Shown here piece by piece: positions 8,474-18,100 of a stretch of DNA of 64,000 nt (position 1 is its first letter; each line of letters opens with the position of its first letter). A model generated the notes under the pieces. It worked only from the letters and a program-made list of their open reading frames with translations. It was not told where the DNA came from and did not search any database. The stretch is from Frateuria terrea (lineage in GTDB: Bacteria > Pseudomonadota > Gammaproteobacteria > Xanthomonadales > Rhodanobacteraceae), in assembly GCF_900115705.1 (NCBI RefSeq), contig NZ_FOXL01000002.1, forward strand, positions 434,001 to 498,000, read 5' to 3'. A program made the translations under genes and the position numbers.

Positions 8474-9346
8474 ATGGGGCGGTCGATCTGCTGCATCACA
8501 GGCACCCTCGCGCTGCTCGCATGCGTGGCGGCTCACGCACAACAGGTCACGCTGCCGGTCTGGCCGGGTGCGGTACCCGCCCTGCCCCATGAGGCCTACC
8601 CGGAACGCACCGTCACCGGCACACCGCTCGGCACCGTGGTCCTCGACGTGACCCGGCCTACCCTTACCGCGTACCTGCCAGACCCCGCACGCGCCACGGG
8701 GACAGGCGTCATTGTTGCGCCGGGCGGCGCATGCCTTGCGCTGGCGATGGACCTGGAAGGCACTAGCGTCGCGCGCTGGCTGCAAGGCCAGGGCATCGCC
8801 GCGTTCGTGCTCAAGTACCGCACCCAGCGCAAGCAGCAGGAAGGCATCCCGCCTGACCTGGACATGGACCGCGCCTGCCGCGACGGCATGGCCGATGGCA
8901 TCCAGGCGGTCAAGCGCGTGCGCGAGAAGGCGCGGGCATGGGGCCTGTCCCCGCGCCGGATCGGTTTCCTGGGCTTTTCCGCCGGCGCCATGGTCGCGAG
9001 CGGCGCGCTGCTGCAGGCGGACGCTGCCGCACGCCCGGATTTCGTCGCCCTGATCTACGGCGCACCGTTCGGCGCGATGCCCGCCATACCGAAGAACCTG
9101 CCGCCGGTTTTCATGGCATGGGCCCAGGACGACGACCAGGCACGGGCGGCCGCCGCCCGCTTCTACAACGCGCTGCTGAGCGCCGGCCAGCGCCCCGAGG
9201 CGCACATCTATGCCAACGGCGGCCACGGCTTCGGCCTGCGCCGCCAGGGCACGAGCAGCGACCAGTGGAGCGACTCGCTGCGGGCATGGATGAAGGCGCA
9301 GGGGTTTCTGGGCCGGGGCGCACCGACCCGGACGCCGGGCCGGTAA
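8474..9346 (+). CDS. Secreted esterase of the alpha/beta hydrolase fold
   Basis: A 290-residue protein with a signal peptide ending near AHAQQ (residue 23). The order is typical of acetylxylan-esterase/BD-FAE-like hydrolases: GVIVAPGGAC (oxyanion region), the nucleophile elbow GFSAG (about residue 173), AWAQDDDQ supplying the acid, and GGHGFGL supplying the histidine. Such enzymes remove acyl groups from carbohydrates or small esters and act in the periplasm or outside the cell. The ATG at 8474 is taken because the signal peptide starts there. It stands alone between a regulator and a UrcA gene. A GC-rich hairpin (about 9353-9369) follows the stop, without a T run. Confidence 0.83.
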   Translation: MGRSICCITGTLALLACVAAHAQQVTLPVWPGAVPALPHEAYPERTVTGTPLGTVVLDVTRPTLTAYLPDPARATGTGVIVAPGGACLALAMDLEGTSVARWLQGQGIAAFVLKYRTQRKQQEGIPPDLDMDRACRDGMADGIQAVKRVREKARAWGLSPRRIGFLGFSAGAMVASGALLQADAAARPDFVALIYGAPFGAMPAIPKNLPPVFMAWAQDDDQARAAAARFYNALLSAGQRPEAHIYANGGHGFGLRRQGTSSDQWSDSLRAWMKAQGFLGRGAPTRTPGR

Positions 9347-9643
9347 GGCGGGGCCCGCGAAGTGCGGGCCTCGAATAGCTTCGAAAAGTGCGAGCGGGGC
9401 CGCCCCTCATCTGCATGAACTCCCCGCCAAGCTTCCCCGCCTGCGTGTACTCGAGCTCGCGCATGCCCGAACCCCTCCGCCATCGGCGTTCAGCCTACCC
9501 GCTTGGACAGGCCAGCCGGAGCTCACCGCAGGCTCCCCCTGCGGCCGGTTAGCCATAACGGGCCGCGGGGGCGGCGCTACTGGCGCGATCTGCGCGCCGC
9601 TCGAACACGGCGCCCCGCGGCGAGAAGGCGACATCGATTGCTT

Positions 9644-10039
9644 TCAGCGACCCGACACGATACGAAACGAAGGCAGCGACTCCAGACTCCTGCGGCCTCG
9701 CAGCTTCGCATTCTTCAGGTTGTACACGGCGAACAAGGCCGGCTCGTTCACGTCGGCCACGGCGTTCGCGATGGCGTCGTTGATGCAACGCGCTTCAGCC
9801 GCGCCCGACCTGAACCAAAAATATGAGCAGACAGTAGCCGCCGCAGCATCGATGCGGTGGTACAGCTCGGCCGCACCGGCCGGGCTCGATATCTCCAGAT
9901 CTGCATATTTCACGATCCTGCTGACGGACTGGGTATCGGCTCCGGCGGCAGAAACGCACAGGCTCGCGGCGAAGGCGCCGGCCATGATCGCACTCGTCAT
10001 CACGCCACACAGAGTTCTGGAACGAAAGATCGCGTTCAT
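9644..10039 (-). CDS. UrcA family protein
   Basis: A 131-residue secreted protein with a signal peptide (about residues 1-34, ending SAAGAD). The mature part follows the UrcA pattern: VKYADLEISSPAGAAELYHRI, then AAATVC, a second cysteine in ARCINDAIANAVADVNEP, then AVYNLK. UrcA proteins are found in Alphaproteobacteria and Xanthomonadales, have no known activity, and keep two cysteines that probably form a disulfide. It is divergent from the regulator at 10213. About 300 bases upstream in the window (9347-9643) show no recognisable gene. Confidence 0.85.
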   Translation of the reverse strand: MNAIFRSRTLCGVMTSAIMAGAFAASLCVSAAGADTQSVSRIVKYADLEISSPAGAAELYHRIDAAAATVCSYFWFRSGAAEARCINDAIANAVADVNEPALFAVYNLKNAKLRGRRSLESLPSFRIVSGR

Positions 10040-10212
10040 GTTCCTCTCCTGGGTTTTGCGGATATTTCACGCCTGGTGAAATCGCGTGGCAGACACTGCT
10101 CACGCGCGGAGGATGTAAGCCGCTCGGGATCGGAAAAGCTTGTGGTGACCGCTGGATTTTTCCGACGAAAAGTTGACCGCATCGAACATGTTTTCGGTCA
10201 GGACGACCTGCG

Positions 10213-12207
10213 ATGTCCGAAGCTCGCCGAGTCGTTTACGAATTCGGTCGATTCGTCTTGGCGCCGGCCGAGAAGAGGCTCTTGCGCGACGGAAAAGTGG
10301 TGTCGCTAACCCCGAAGGCCTTCGACACGCTGGTGCTGCTGGTCGGCAACCAGGGACGGCTCATCGAAAAGGATGAGCTTCTCAAAACCCTCTGGCCGCA
10401 TCGCGTCGTCGAGGAGGTCGCGCTCGCGCACAACGTTTCCCAGCTGCGCAAGGCCCTCGGTGACACCGCCGAAGCCCCCCGGTTCATCGAGACCGTGCCC
10501 AAGCGCGGGTATCGTTTCGTCGCCGCGGTGCAGGAACGGTACGAGCAGCAAGAAGCACCCCTGGCCGTGGGTGTGGAGAGTGGCAAGCCGGTTTCGACCG
10601 TGTGGCACTACCTGCCGTCCCGCGCGGCCGTCGTGGCGGCGTTCGCGGCGGTGCTGCTGCTGGCCTCCGGCACTGCGGCGTACTTCTATCTATCGCCAAC
10701 CGCCGAGCCTGTGGAAGGAGTCCCTCCCGCCATCCACTCGCTGGCAGTGCTGCCGTTCGAGAACCTCTCCGGGGACAAGGAGCAGCAGTATTTCGCCGAC
10801 GGGATGACCGATGAACTGATCACCGAGCTCGGCACCATCGGATCGTTGCGTGTGGTTTCGCGGACTTCGGCGATGCGCTACAAGGGCACGCACAAGCCGC
10901 TGCGCGATATCGCCGACGAGCTGCAGGTCGACGCGGTGGTCGAGGGGACCATCCTTCGCTCCGGTCATCGCGTGCGCATCAACGCGCAATTGATTGCAGC
11001 CACCAGCGACCGCCACCTATGGGCGCAGAGCTACGAACGCGACCTGCGCGACGTCCTCGCCCTGCAGGATCACGTCTCGCGCGATATCGCGGCAATCATC
11101 GGGGTCAAGCTGACCCTCCAGCAGCGCGCCGTGCTTTCTGGCGGCCGTGCCATCGATCCGGAAGCGCATGACGATTACCTGAGGGGCCGCGCCGTCAACC
11201 CGGAAGCGCACGACGACTACCTGAGGGGCCGCTACTGGTCGAGCGGGATCCCGACTGAACGTTTCGCCAGCGGCGATGACTTGCGGCGGGGGCTCGACTA
11301 TTTCCGTAAGGCCATTGCCATCGACCCGGACTACGCACCGGCTTATGCCGGCGTCGCCGATGCCTACCGGTCCCTGGCAGGCGGCTCGCTGACTTTCAAG
11401 GAGGCTCTTCCCAAGGCCAGGGCGGCCGCCGTCAAGGCGTTGCAACTCGATCCTTCCCTCGCAGAAGCTCACCAGGCGCTGGCCGGTGTAAACCTCTACC
11501 TTGGAGACTGGCCGGGTGCAGAACGGGAGTTCAGGCAGGCCTTGGCGCTCAATCCGAACTACGCCTTGGCGCACGAGGGATATGCGGCATACCTGGCCTC
11601 GATGGGCAAGCTCGACGAGGCGGTGAAGCAAGACGAACGCGCCGTCGATCTGGACCCCTTCTCCATTGATGCCAATGCAAACCTGGGGATCACGCTCTAC
11701 CTTGCGCGCCGGTACGACGACGCCATGCGGCAGTTCCAACGGGGTCTGGAAATGCACCCAAACCTGGGTCTGTGGAATTTCTTCATGGCGTATGTGTTCG
11801 AGCAGAAGAAGAGGTTCGCCGAGGCTTATGCCCAATACCACCGCTCGCTCGTCCTGAACAGACAAACGCTACGCGCCGAAGCGGCCGAGCGGGCGTACAA
11901 GCGATCGGGGTACACGGGCGCGTTGCAGCAAATGATTCAGTTCCTTCTGCCACCGAACTCATCGGACGAAGAACTCAACATTCCATTGATCGTGCACAGG
12001 TACGCCATGCTCGGTGACGACGCTCACGCGATGCTCTGGCTCGAACGTGCCGCCCAGGAACGCCAACCCAAAATGTCGTGGTGGCTGAACGACCCCGCGC
12101 TGGATCGCCTGCGCGCATCGCCACGCTTCGGCGACCTGGTTCGCCGCATGGGCCTGCCCACTGCCGGAAGAAGCGGCAAGAGGCCCATGCCTGAAAGCGG
12201 ACGGTAA
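10213..12207 (+). CDS. Membrane-bound winged-helix regulator with TolB-like and TPR regions (CadC type)
   Basis: A 664-residue protein. Residues about 8-105 are the OmpR/CadC-type winged helix (YEFGRFVLAPAEKRLLRDG to FIETVPKRGYRFV). One transmembrane helix follows (about 136-160), then a TolB/FlgO-like segment starting SLAVLPFENLSGD, and a long TPR array to the C-terminus (FGDLVRRMGLPT near the end). The DNA-binding part is cytoplasmic and the sensor is periplasmic. Residues 313-326 are duplicated in tandem as 327-340. It is related to the regulator at 6608 but has the membrane helix that copy lacks. Its targets are unknown; the divergent UrcA gene is the nearest candidate. Confidence 0.9.
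   Translation: MSEARRVVYEFGRFVLAPAEKRLLRDGKVVSLTPKAFDTLVLLVGNQGRLIEKDELLKTLWPHRVVEEVALAHNVSQLRKALGDTAEAPRFIETVPKRGYRFVAAVQERYEQQEAPLAVGVESGKPVSTVWHYLPSRAAVVAAFAAVLLLASGTAAYFYLSPTAEPVEGVPPAIHSLAVLPFENLSGDKEQQYFADGMTDELITELGTIGSLRVVSRTSAMRYKGTHKPLRDIADELQVDAVVEGTILRSGHRVRINAQLIAATSDRHLWAQSYERDLRDVLALQDHVSRDIAAIIGVKLTLQQRAVLSGGRAIDPEAHDDYLRGRAVNPEAHDDYLRGRYWSSGIPTERFASGDDLRRGLDYFRKAIAIDPDYAPAYAGVADAYRSLAGGSLTFKEALPKARAAAVKALQLDPSLAEAHQALAGVNLYLGDWPGAEREFRQALALNPNYALAHEGYAAYLASMGKLDEAVKQDERAVDLDPFSIDANANLGITLYLARRYDDAMRQFQRGLEMHPNLGLWNFFMAYVFEQKKRFAEAYAQYHRSLVLNRQTLRAEAAERAYKRSGYTGALQQMIQFLLPPNSSDEELNIPLIVHRYAMLGDDAHAMLWLERAAQERQPKMSWWLNDPALDRLRASPRFGDLVRRMGLPTAGRSGKRPMPESGR
11149..11232 (+). repeat. 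In-frame 42-base tandem duplication inside the CadC-type regulator
   Basis: Two adjacent 42-base units (11149-11190 and 11191-11232) encode AIDPEAHDDYLRGR and AVNPEAHDDYLRGR. They differ at a few bases only. The related regulator at 6608 has a single copy at this place (DVQAYDDYLRGRRYF), so the second unit is an insertion at the junction between the TolB-like part and the first TPR. Confidence 0.9.
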
Positions 12208-12244
12208 AGGCGGATCGGGCTGTCCAGGGCGTGGGGCTGGGCGG

Positions 12245-12478
12245 GAAGGCCAACGCCGATCAAGCGGGCCCACCCGGCACTGCAATCGAGCGAGCACGAA
12301 CCCATGTTTACTACAGCACCGCCGCGCGTTCGCAGTGCGGAGGAACACGATCGGCCCATTGACCTGTCCGGAGCGCGCGGTGATCCGCGGCTGGGGCGAT
12401 CGTGCCTGGATGGCGAACGACTGCGACCCCACCTCGTCGCGCGGCAAGCCGCGCTTCCGGGCGTTGCAGACCGCTTGA
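12245..12478 (+). pseudogene. 3'-end relic of a winged-helix/TPR regulator gene
   Basis: The stretch matches the last 80 or so codons of the regulator at 6608-8296 with frameshifts. LQSSEHEPM corresponds to LRSSEDEPM. After a degraded middle part, GWGDRAWMANDCDP, then RGKPRFRAL and a stop, correspond to GWGDRAWMANDSDL, RDKPRFQEL and the stop. No complete gene of this type lies immediately upstream in the same frame, since the regulator ending at 12207 has a different C-terminus (FGDLVRRMGLPT). It is a decayed leftover. Confidence 0.7.
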
Positions 12479-12575
12479 ACCGGACCCTCTGGGCCTTGGG
12501 CCGATTGCCCGCGCCACATGCGTAGCTCGAATGCCTTTCACGCTTTCCAGGACGCTCGATCCCTAGGCTGGCGGA

Positions 12576-13271
12576 ATGTTTCCTGGTTGGCTTCACCAAT
12601 GTGCGATCGCGATGCTCGTACTTGGCGGGGCCTGCGCGATCGGCATCGGCATCAGCGTGGTACGTCGTCCCGAGCGGATGGCGATCATGAACGTCGTATG
12701 GCCGATCTGCGCCCTGTTCGGCAGCGTGCTCGTGGTGGCCGCTTACGCGAAGCTCGCCACGCCCAGGCAGAAGGTGGGGCGCCCTGAGCCGCCGTTTGCG
12801 GCCGTGGTCGCCAAGGGCGCCCTGCACTGCGGCAGTGGCTGCACGCTCGGCGACCTCATGGCCGAATGGCTCGCGTTCGCCGCACCCGTGGTCGCCACCT
12901 GGTTTGGCTGGCACTGGTTGTTTGCGGAGAAGACCTTTGCCGTGTGGGTGCTGGACTTCGTCTTCGCGTTCCTGCTCGGCATCGTGTTCCAGTACTTCGC
13001 CATCGCGCCGATGCGCGGCCTTTCCTTCCGCAAGGGGATGGCTGCCGCCGTGAAGGCCGACGCGCTGTCGCTGGTTGCGTGGCAGGTCGGCATGTACGGC
13101 GGCATGGCGCTCGTGCAGTTCGGGCTGTACCGGCATGCCTACGGCCACATCGCCGCCGTCGACACGCCCGAGTTCTGGTTCGCCATGCAGCTGGCCATGC
13201 TCGGCGGCTTCGCCACGGCCTATCCGGTCAACTGGTGGCTGATTCGCTCGCACCTCAAGGAGGCGATGTAG
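12576..13271 (+). CDS. DUF4396 family membrane protein
   Basis: A 231-residue polytopic membrane protein. Helices are visible at the N-terminus (about 5-27), at MNVVWPICALFGSVLVVAAY, at EWLAFAAPVVATWFGWHWLF, at TFAVWVLDFVFAFLLGIVFQYFAI, and near the C-terminus. The histidine- and cysteine-containing ALHCGSGCTLGD before the third helix, and the MQLAMLGGFATAYPVNWWLI ending, are typical of DUF4396 proteins. No activity is established for the family; a metal-related role is a guess from the HC/C motif. The gene stands alone between a regulator relic and a 346-base empty stretch. Confidence 0.85.
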   Translation: MFPGWLHQCAIAMLVLGGACAIGIGISVVRRPERMAIMNVVWPICALFGSVLVVAAYAKLATPRQKVGRPEPPFAAVVAKGALHCGSGCTLGDLMAEWLAFAAPVVATWFGWHWLFAEKTFAVWVLDFVFAFLLGIVFQYFAIAPMRGLSFRKGMAAAVKADALSLVAWQVGMYGGMALVQFGLYRHAYGHIAAVDTPEFWFAMQLAMLGGFATAYPVNWWLIRSHLKEAM

Positions 13272-13617
13272 GCCATCCAAAGCGGGGCACGAAAGGCGGG
13301 CCGGCGTGCAATGTGGCAACCTTCCAAGCCCGACTGCGCCACGGCGCGGGATCGCCATGAACATCCCGGGGCCTCCGCGATCGGATCTTTCCGCGCACTG
13401 CATCGCCCGCTGCCATAGGCTGGCGGTTTACCCAAAACCGTCCGGTCGCCCGGGCAGCTCCGGCGCTGCGGTGGCCCGTGCGGAGCGAGGTTTCCTGTGG
13501 CGCACGCTTGCGGTGCGAGGCCTTTCCTGCGCGGGCAACGCCGGGACCGCTCCCACGTCCACGCCGCCTTGCCGGTAGCGGCGTAGCCTTGGCCTTTCCC
13601 GCAAGGAGGATCAAGGC
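13272..13617. other. Intergenic stretch with no recognisable gene
   Basis: No reading frame here resembles a known family. An AAGGAGG ribosome binding site at its end belongs to the gene starting at 13618. No terminator or repeat stands out. Confidence 0.6.
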
Positions 13618-14421
13618 ATGTTCCGTCGAACCTGCACGCTGCTCATCCTGCTGGCAGGCGCGGCGTGGCTGCCGGGTGTCGCCCCGGCCCAAGCCACCCG
13701 CTCACCCGACAGCGCCCTGACGCTGCAACAAGCGGTCGACGGCCCATGGCGCCCGGCCGCCAACAGAGCGCGCGACCGCTATCGCCACCCGGTCCAGACG
13801 CTGCAGTTCTTCGGCATCCGGCCGGACATGACCGTGGTCGAACTGGCGCCCGGCGGCGGCTGGTACACCGAGATCCTGGCGCCCTACCTGGGCGCGAAGG
13901 GCCACCTGATCGAAGCCGGGGCATCGGCCAAATTCGCCGCCCGGCTCAAGGCCGAGCCGGCGATCTTCGGGCGCGTCGCCGGCACCGTGCCGTTCGCGCC
14001 GCCCGGACGGGTCCAGTTGGGTGCCGCCAACTCGGCCGACATGGTGCTCACCTTCCGCAATACGCACGACTGGCTCAACGACAGTCCCGCGGCGCTGGCG
14101 GCGGCCTTCAGGGCCGCCTTCGCCGTGCTCAAGCCCGGCGGCGTATTCGGCGTCGTCGAGCACCGCGCCAGGCCGTTCGCCGACGCCGTGCAGAGTTCCA
14201 GGGCACTGCACCGCCTACCCGAGGACTATCTGATCGCGCTGGCGCTCAAGACCGGCTTCCGCCTCGACGGCGTGGCGCAGATCAACGCCAACCCCAGGGA
14301 TCCGGAAGACGTCAACGTCCACCGTCTGCCGCCAGACCTGGCCGGCCCCGATGGCGAGCACGCCAAGATGAGGGCGATCGGCGAATCGGACCGGATGACG
14401 CTGCGGTTCGTGAAGCCTTGA
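13618..14421 (+). CDS. Secreted class I SAM-methyltransferase-like protein
   Basis: A 267-residue protein with a signal peptide (residues 1-25, ending APAQA). The fold that follows is a class I methyltransferase: motif I VVELAPGGGWYTEILAP, a central ADMVLTFRNTHDW, then AFAVLKPGGVFGVVEHRA with the usual post-motif glycine. This is the predicted methyltransferase group (COG4798 type) that often carries an export signal in this bacterial branch. How such a protein would obtain SAM in the periplasm is unclear, so it may bind another ligand. The ribosome binding site AAGGAGG is strong and supports the ATG at 13618. Confidence 0.83.
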   Translation: MFRRTCTLLILLAGAAWLPGVAPAQATRSPDSALTLQQAVDGPWRPAANRARDRYRHPVQTLQFFGIRPDMTVVELAPGGGWYTEILAPYLGAKGHLIEAGASAKFAARLKAEPAIFGRVAGTVPFAPPGRVQLGAANSADMVLTFRNTHDWLNDSPAALAAAFRAAFAVLKPGGVFGVVEHRARPFADAVQSSRALHRLPEDYLIALALKTGFRLDGVAQINANPRDPEDVNVHRLPPDLAGPDGEHAKMRAIGESDRMTLRFVKP

Positions 14422-14612
14422 GGCTGCTGTGGCGTCGATGGACACCCGATCGCGCCTGCGACGCCCCGCTCGCATGTCACCATCCATGAGCGATCCCGGG
14501 CAGCCGCAGGCTCCGAAGCGGACCGGCTGCCCGTTGCAAGCTCTTCCGGAGCGCGTCGATTTCCGATCGCCAGCTTCGTCGTCAATGTATTTCCACGCCC
14601 GAAGGACCCCCA

Positions 14613-14984
14613 ATGAAATATCTCGGCCTGGCCTACTTCACCCCCGAAAAGTTCGCCGCGATGGCGCCAGGTGAGGTCAAGGCACTGGTGAGCCAATGCC
14701 CGGCATTGGACGAGAAGATGCGCGCCACCGGCAAGGTGCTGGTTTCCGCATCGCTCGGTGATCTGGATACCTGGGCGACCCTTCGTCCGCGCAGCGGCAA
14801 AACGCACGTCAGCGATGGGCCCTACACCGAGTCGAAAGAAGTGGTGGGCGGCCTGTTCATCATCGAGGCGGCGAGCCGCGACGAGGCGCTGCGCATCGCC
14901 TCCATGCACCCGGCCGCCACCTTGGGCGAAGAAGGCGGGTGGGCCGTCGAGCTGATCCCGATGGACTTCTACCTGGCTCCATGA
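14613..14984 (+). CDS. YCII-related (DGPF-type) protein
   Basis: A 123-residue protein of the YCII/DGPF family. It starts MKYLGLAYFTPEKF, has the SDGPYTESKEVVGGLFIIEA core that gives the group its DGPF name, and ends ELIPMDFY. Related genes usually sit beside ECF sigma factors or other YCII genes and are thought to form ferredoxin-like dimers; no enzyme activity is firmly known. No sigma factor is adjacent here. The start at 14613 gives the usual family N-terminus. Confidence 0.88.
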   Translation: MKYLGLAYFTPEKFAAMAPGEVKALVSQCPALDEKMRATGKVLVSASLGDLDTWATLRPRSGKTHVSDGPYTESKEVVGGLFIIEAASRDEALRIASMHPAATLGEEGGWAVELIPMDFYLAP

Positions 14985-15103
14985 GGGCTTCCCCACCGGC
15001 CAGCGCCCGCCGGCCGGCCGCCGTGACTTCCAGCCCTTGAACCTTCCGCGGCAACGTGCGCAGAGTGCCCGCTTTAGTCTGCCCGCCGCCCCCGGAGCCA
15101 CCC

Positions 15104-18100
15104 ATGCGTCTGCGCCACCGCCGCGCCCTGCTCGCCCTCGGCATCACGACGGCGCTGGCCGCGCAGGCTTCCGTCGATCCATCGCTGTACCAGGGATTGC
15201 ACTGGCGCCTGATCGGACCGTTCCGCGGCGGGCGCGTGCTGACGGTGGCGGGCGTACCTGGCGACAGCCGGCATTTCTACTTCGGCGCGGTGGATGGCGG
15301 CGTCTGGGCCACCCAGGACGCCGGGCGCACCTGGCAGCCGATCTTCGACGACGAGAAGGTCGGCTCGATCGGCGCACTGGCGGTGGCGCCGTCCGACCCG
15401 AAGACGCTCTACGTGGGCAGCGGCGAAGCCGACATGCGCTCGGACATCGCGCACGGCAACGGCATGTACAAGAGCACCGACGGCGGCAGGCACTGGTCGC
15501 ACGTCGGGCTGGAGGACAGCCGGCAGATCGCCAGCGTGCTGGTCGACCCGCGCGATCCGAACGTGGTGTTCGCCGCCTCGCTCGGCCACGCCTACGGTCC
15601 GAACGCCGAACGCGGCGTGTTCCGCTCGCGCGACGGCGGCAAGAACTGGCGCAAGGTGCTGTTCAAGAACGACGACACAGGCGCGATCGACCTGGCCTTC
15701 AGGCCCGGCGATCCGGACACCATCTACGCCGCGCTGTGGCAGACCCGCCGCCCGCCGTGGAGCGTCTACCCACCCTCGAACGGCCCGGGCAGCGGGCTGT
15801 ACGTATCGCACGACGGTGGCGAGCACTGGAGCCAGCTTCAGGGCAACGGCTTCGCAGCCCATCCTGGCCGCATCGGCATCGCGGTGGCGCCGAGCGAGCC
15901 TGACCGGGTATACGCACTGGTCGACGCAGCGGCGGGCGAAGGCGGCCTGTATCGCTCCGACGACGGCGGCGCGCACTGGAAGCACCTGACGTCCGACCAG
16001 CGCATCTGGCAGCGCGGCTGGTACTTCTGCCGGCTCACGGTGGACCCGAAGAACGCCGACCGCGTCTACGTGATGAATACCATCGTGTTGCGCTCCGACG
16101 ACGGTGGCAAAAAGTTCATCGCACTGAAGGGCGATCCGACCGGCGACGACTTCCACCAGATGTGGATCGACCCGACCGACGCCGACCGGCAGATCCTGGG
16201 CGTCGACCAGGGCGCGCTGATCACCCTCAACGGCGGCAAGACCTGGAGCAGCTGGTACAACCAGCCCACTGCGCAGATCTACCACGTCAGCACCGACAAC
16301 CGCTTCCCCTACTGGGTCTACGGCGCGCAGCAGGACTCCGGCGCGGTGGCGCTGCCCAGCCGCACCGGCAACGGCGACGGCATCACCATGGAGCAGTTCC
16401 ACGAGGTCACCGCCGGCGGCGAGAGCGACATGATCGCGCCGGACCCGGACGATCCGGACATCGTCTACGGCGGCCGCGTGGACAAGCTGGACACCCGCAC
16501 CGAGCAGACCCGCAGCGTCGATCCCACCCTGGCCTACCCCGCCGCGCATTACCGCGCCGCGTGGACGCTGCCGCTGACCTTCTCCAAGCGCGACCACAAG
16601 GTGCTGTACTTCGCCAACCAGCGACTGTTCCGCACCGCCGACGGCGGCGACCACTGGGCGCCGATCAGCCCCGACCTGACTCGCGAGGACGCCGGCGTGC
16701 CGGCCAATCTCGACGCCGCCACCGCAGCCGACGACGGCCACGTCGACAAGCGCCGCGGCGTGATCTACACCATCGCGCCCTCGCCGCTCGACGCCAAGGC
16801 CTTGTGGGTGGGCACCGACGACGGCCTGGTCTGGCGCACCGAGGACGAAGGCGCGCACTGGCAACCGGCCACGCCGCAGGCGCTGACGCCGTGGTCGAAG
16901 GTCGCCGGCATCGAGCCCTCGCACTTCGACCCGAACACCGCCTACCTGGCGATCGACCGGCATCGGCTGGACGACGACACGCCCTATCTCTATCGCACCA
17001 ACGACGGCGGCAAGACCTGGGCACGCATCGACACCGGCATTGCGCGCGACAGCTTCGTCAACGTGGTGCGCGAGGATCCCGAGCACCGCGGCCTGCTCTA
17101 CGCCGGCACCGAACGGGGCGTCTACGTCTCGTTCGACGACGGCGCGCACTGGCAGGCGCTGCAGCAGAACCTGCCGATGACCTCGGTGCGCGACATCGAC
17201 GTGCACGGCGACGATCTGGTGATCGCCACCCACGGCCGCGGCTTCTGGATCATGGACGACGCCAGCGCGCTGCGGCAGATGGCCGGGCTGCACACGGACA
17301 CGGCGACCCTGTTCAAGCCGGCCGATGCCATCCGCGTGCGCGTAGCCGGCTTCACCGGCACGCCGTTGCCGAAGGACGAGCCGATGGCGGCCAATCCGCC
17401 GGACGGCGCGATGATCGACTACGTGCTGCCCAAGGCGGTCAAGGGCGCGGTGACGCTGACCGTGTTCGATGCCCAGGGCAAGCCGGTGCGCAGCTTCAGC
17501 AGTGCCGAGCCGGTGCGCAAGCCCGATCCGGCCAAGCTCGCCGCCGCACCGGAATGGCTTCCGGCACCGATGCGCCTGTCGACCGCGCCGGGCATGCACC
17601 GGTTCGTGTGGGATTTGCGCTATCCGTCGCAGCTGCCGGCCAAGCCCGACAGTTCAAAGGAGGAAAGCGGCGTCTGGGCGCCGCCCGGCCAATACACCGT
17701 CGAGCTGCAGGTGAACGGTCACCGCTACCGGCAGCCGCTGCAGCTGAAGGCCGACCCGCGCGTGCAGGTGTCCACGGCCGCACTGCAACGCGAGTTCGAA
17801 CTGGCGCGCAAGGTGGAAGTGGCCTCGGCACGCGCCGCCAGCGCCAGCGCCGAAGCGGGCAAGCTGCTCGAGGCACTGGACGCACTGCCCAAGACCACGC
17901 TGCATGCCCAGGTCACGGCGTTGATCGACAAGGCGCAGGACCTGTCCGGCGTGCAAGCCCATCCCGATCCACGCAACTCGATGGGTGCCCCGCCGCAGCG
18001 CACCGACAGCCTGCTTGCCCTGTCGATGGACCTGGCTAAGCTCGAACAGGCGGTCGACGGCGCCGATGCCGATCCCAGCCAGGACGCGCTGGCGTCGTAT

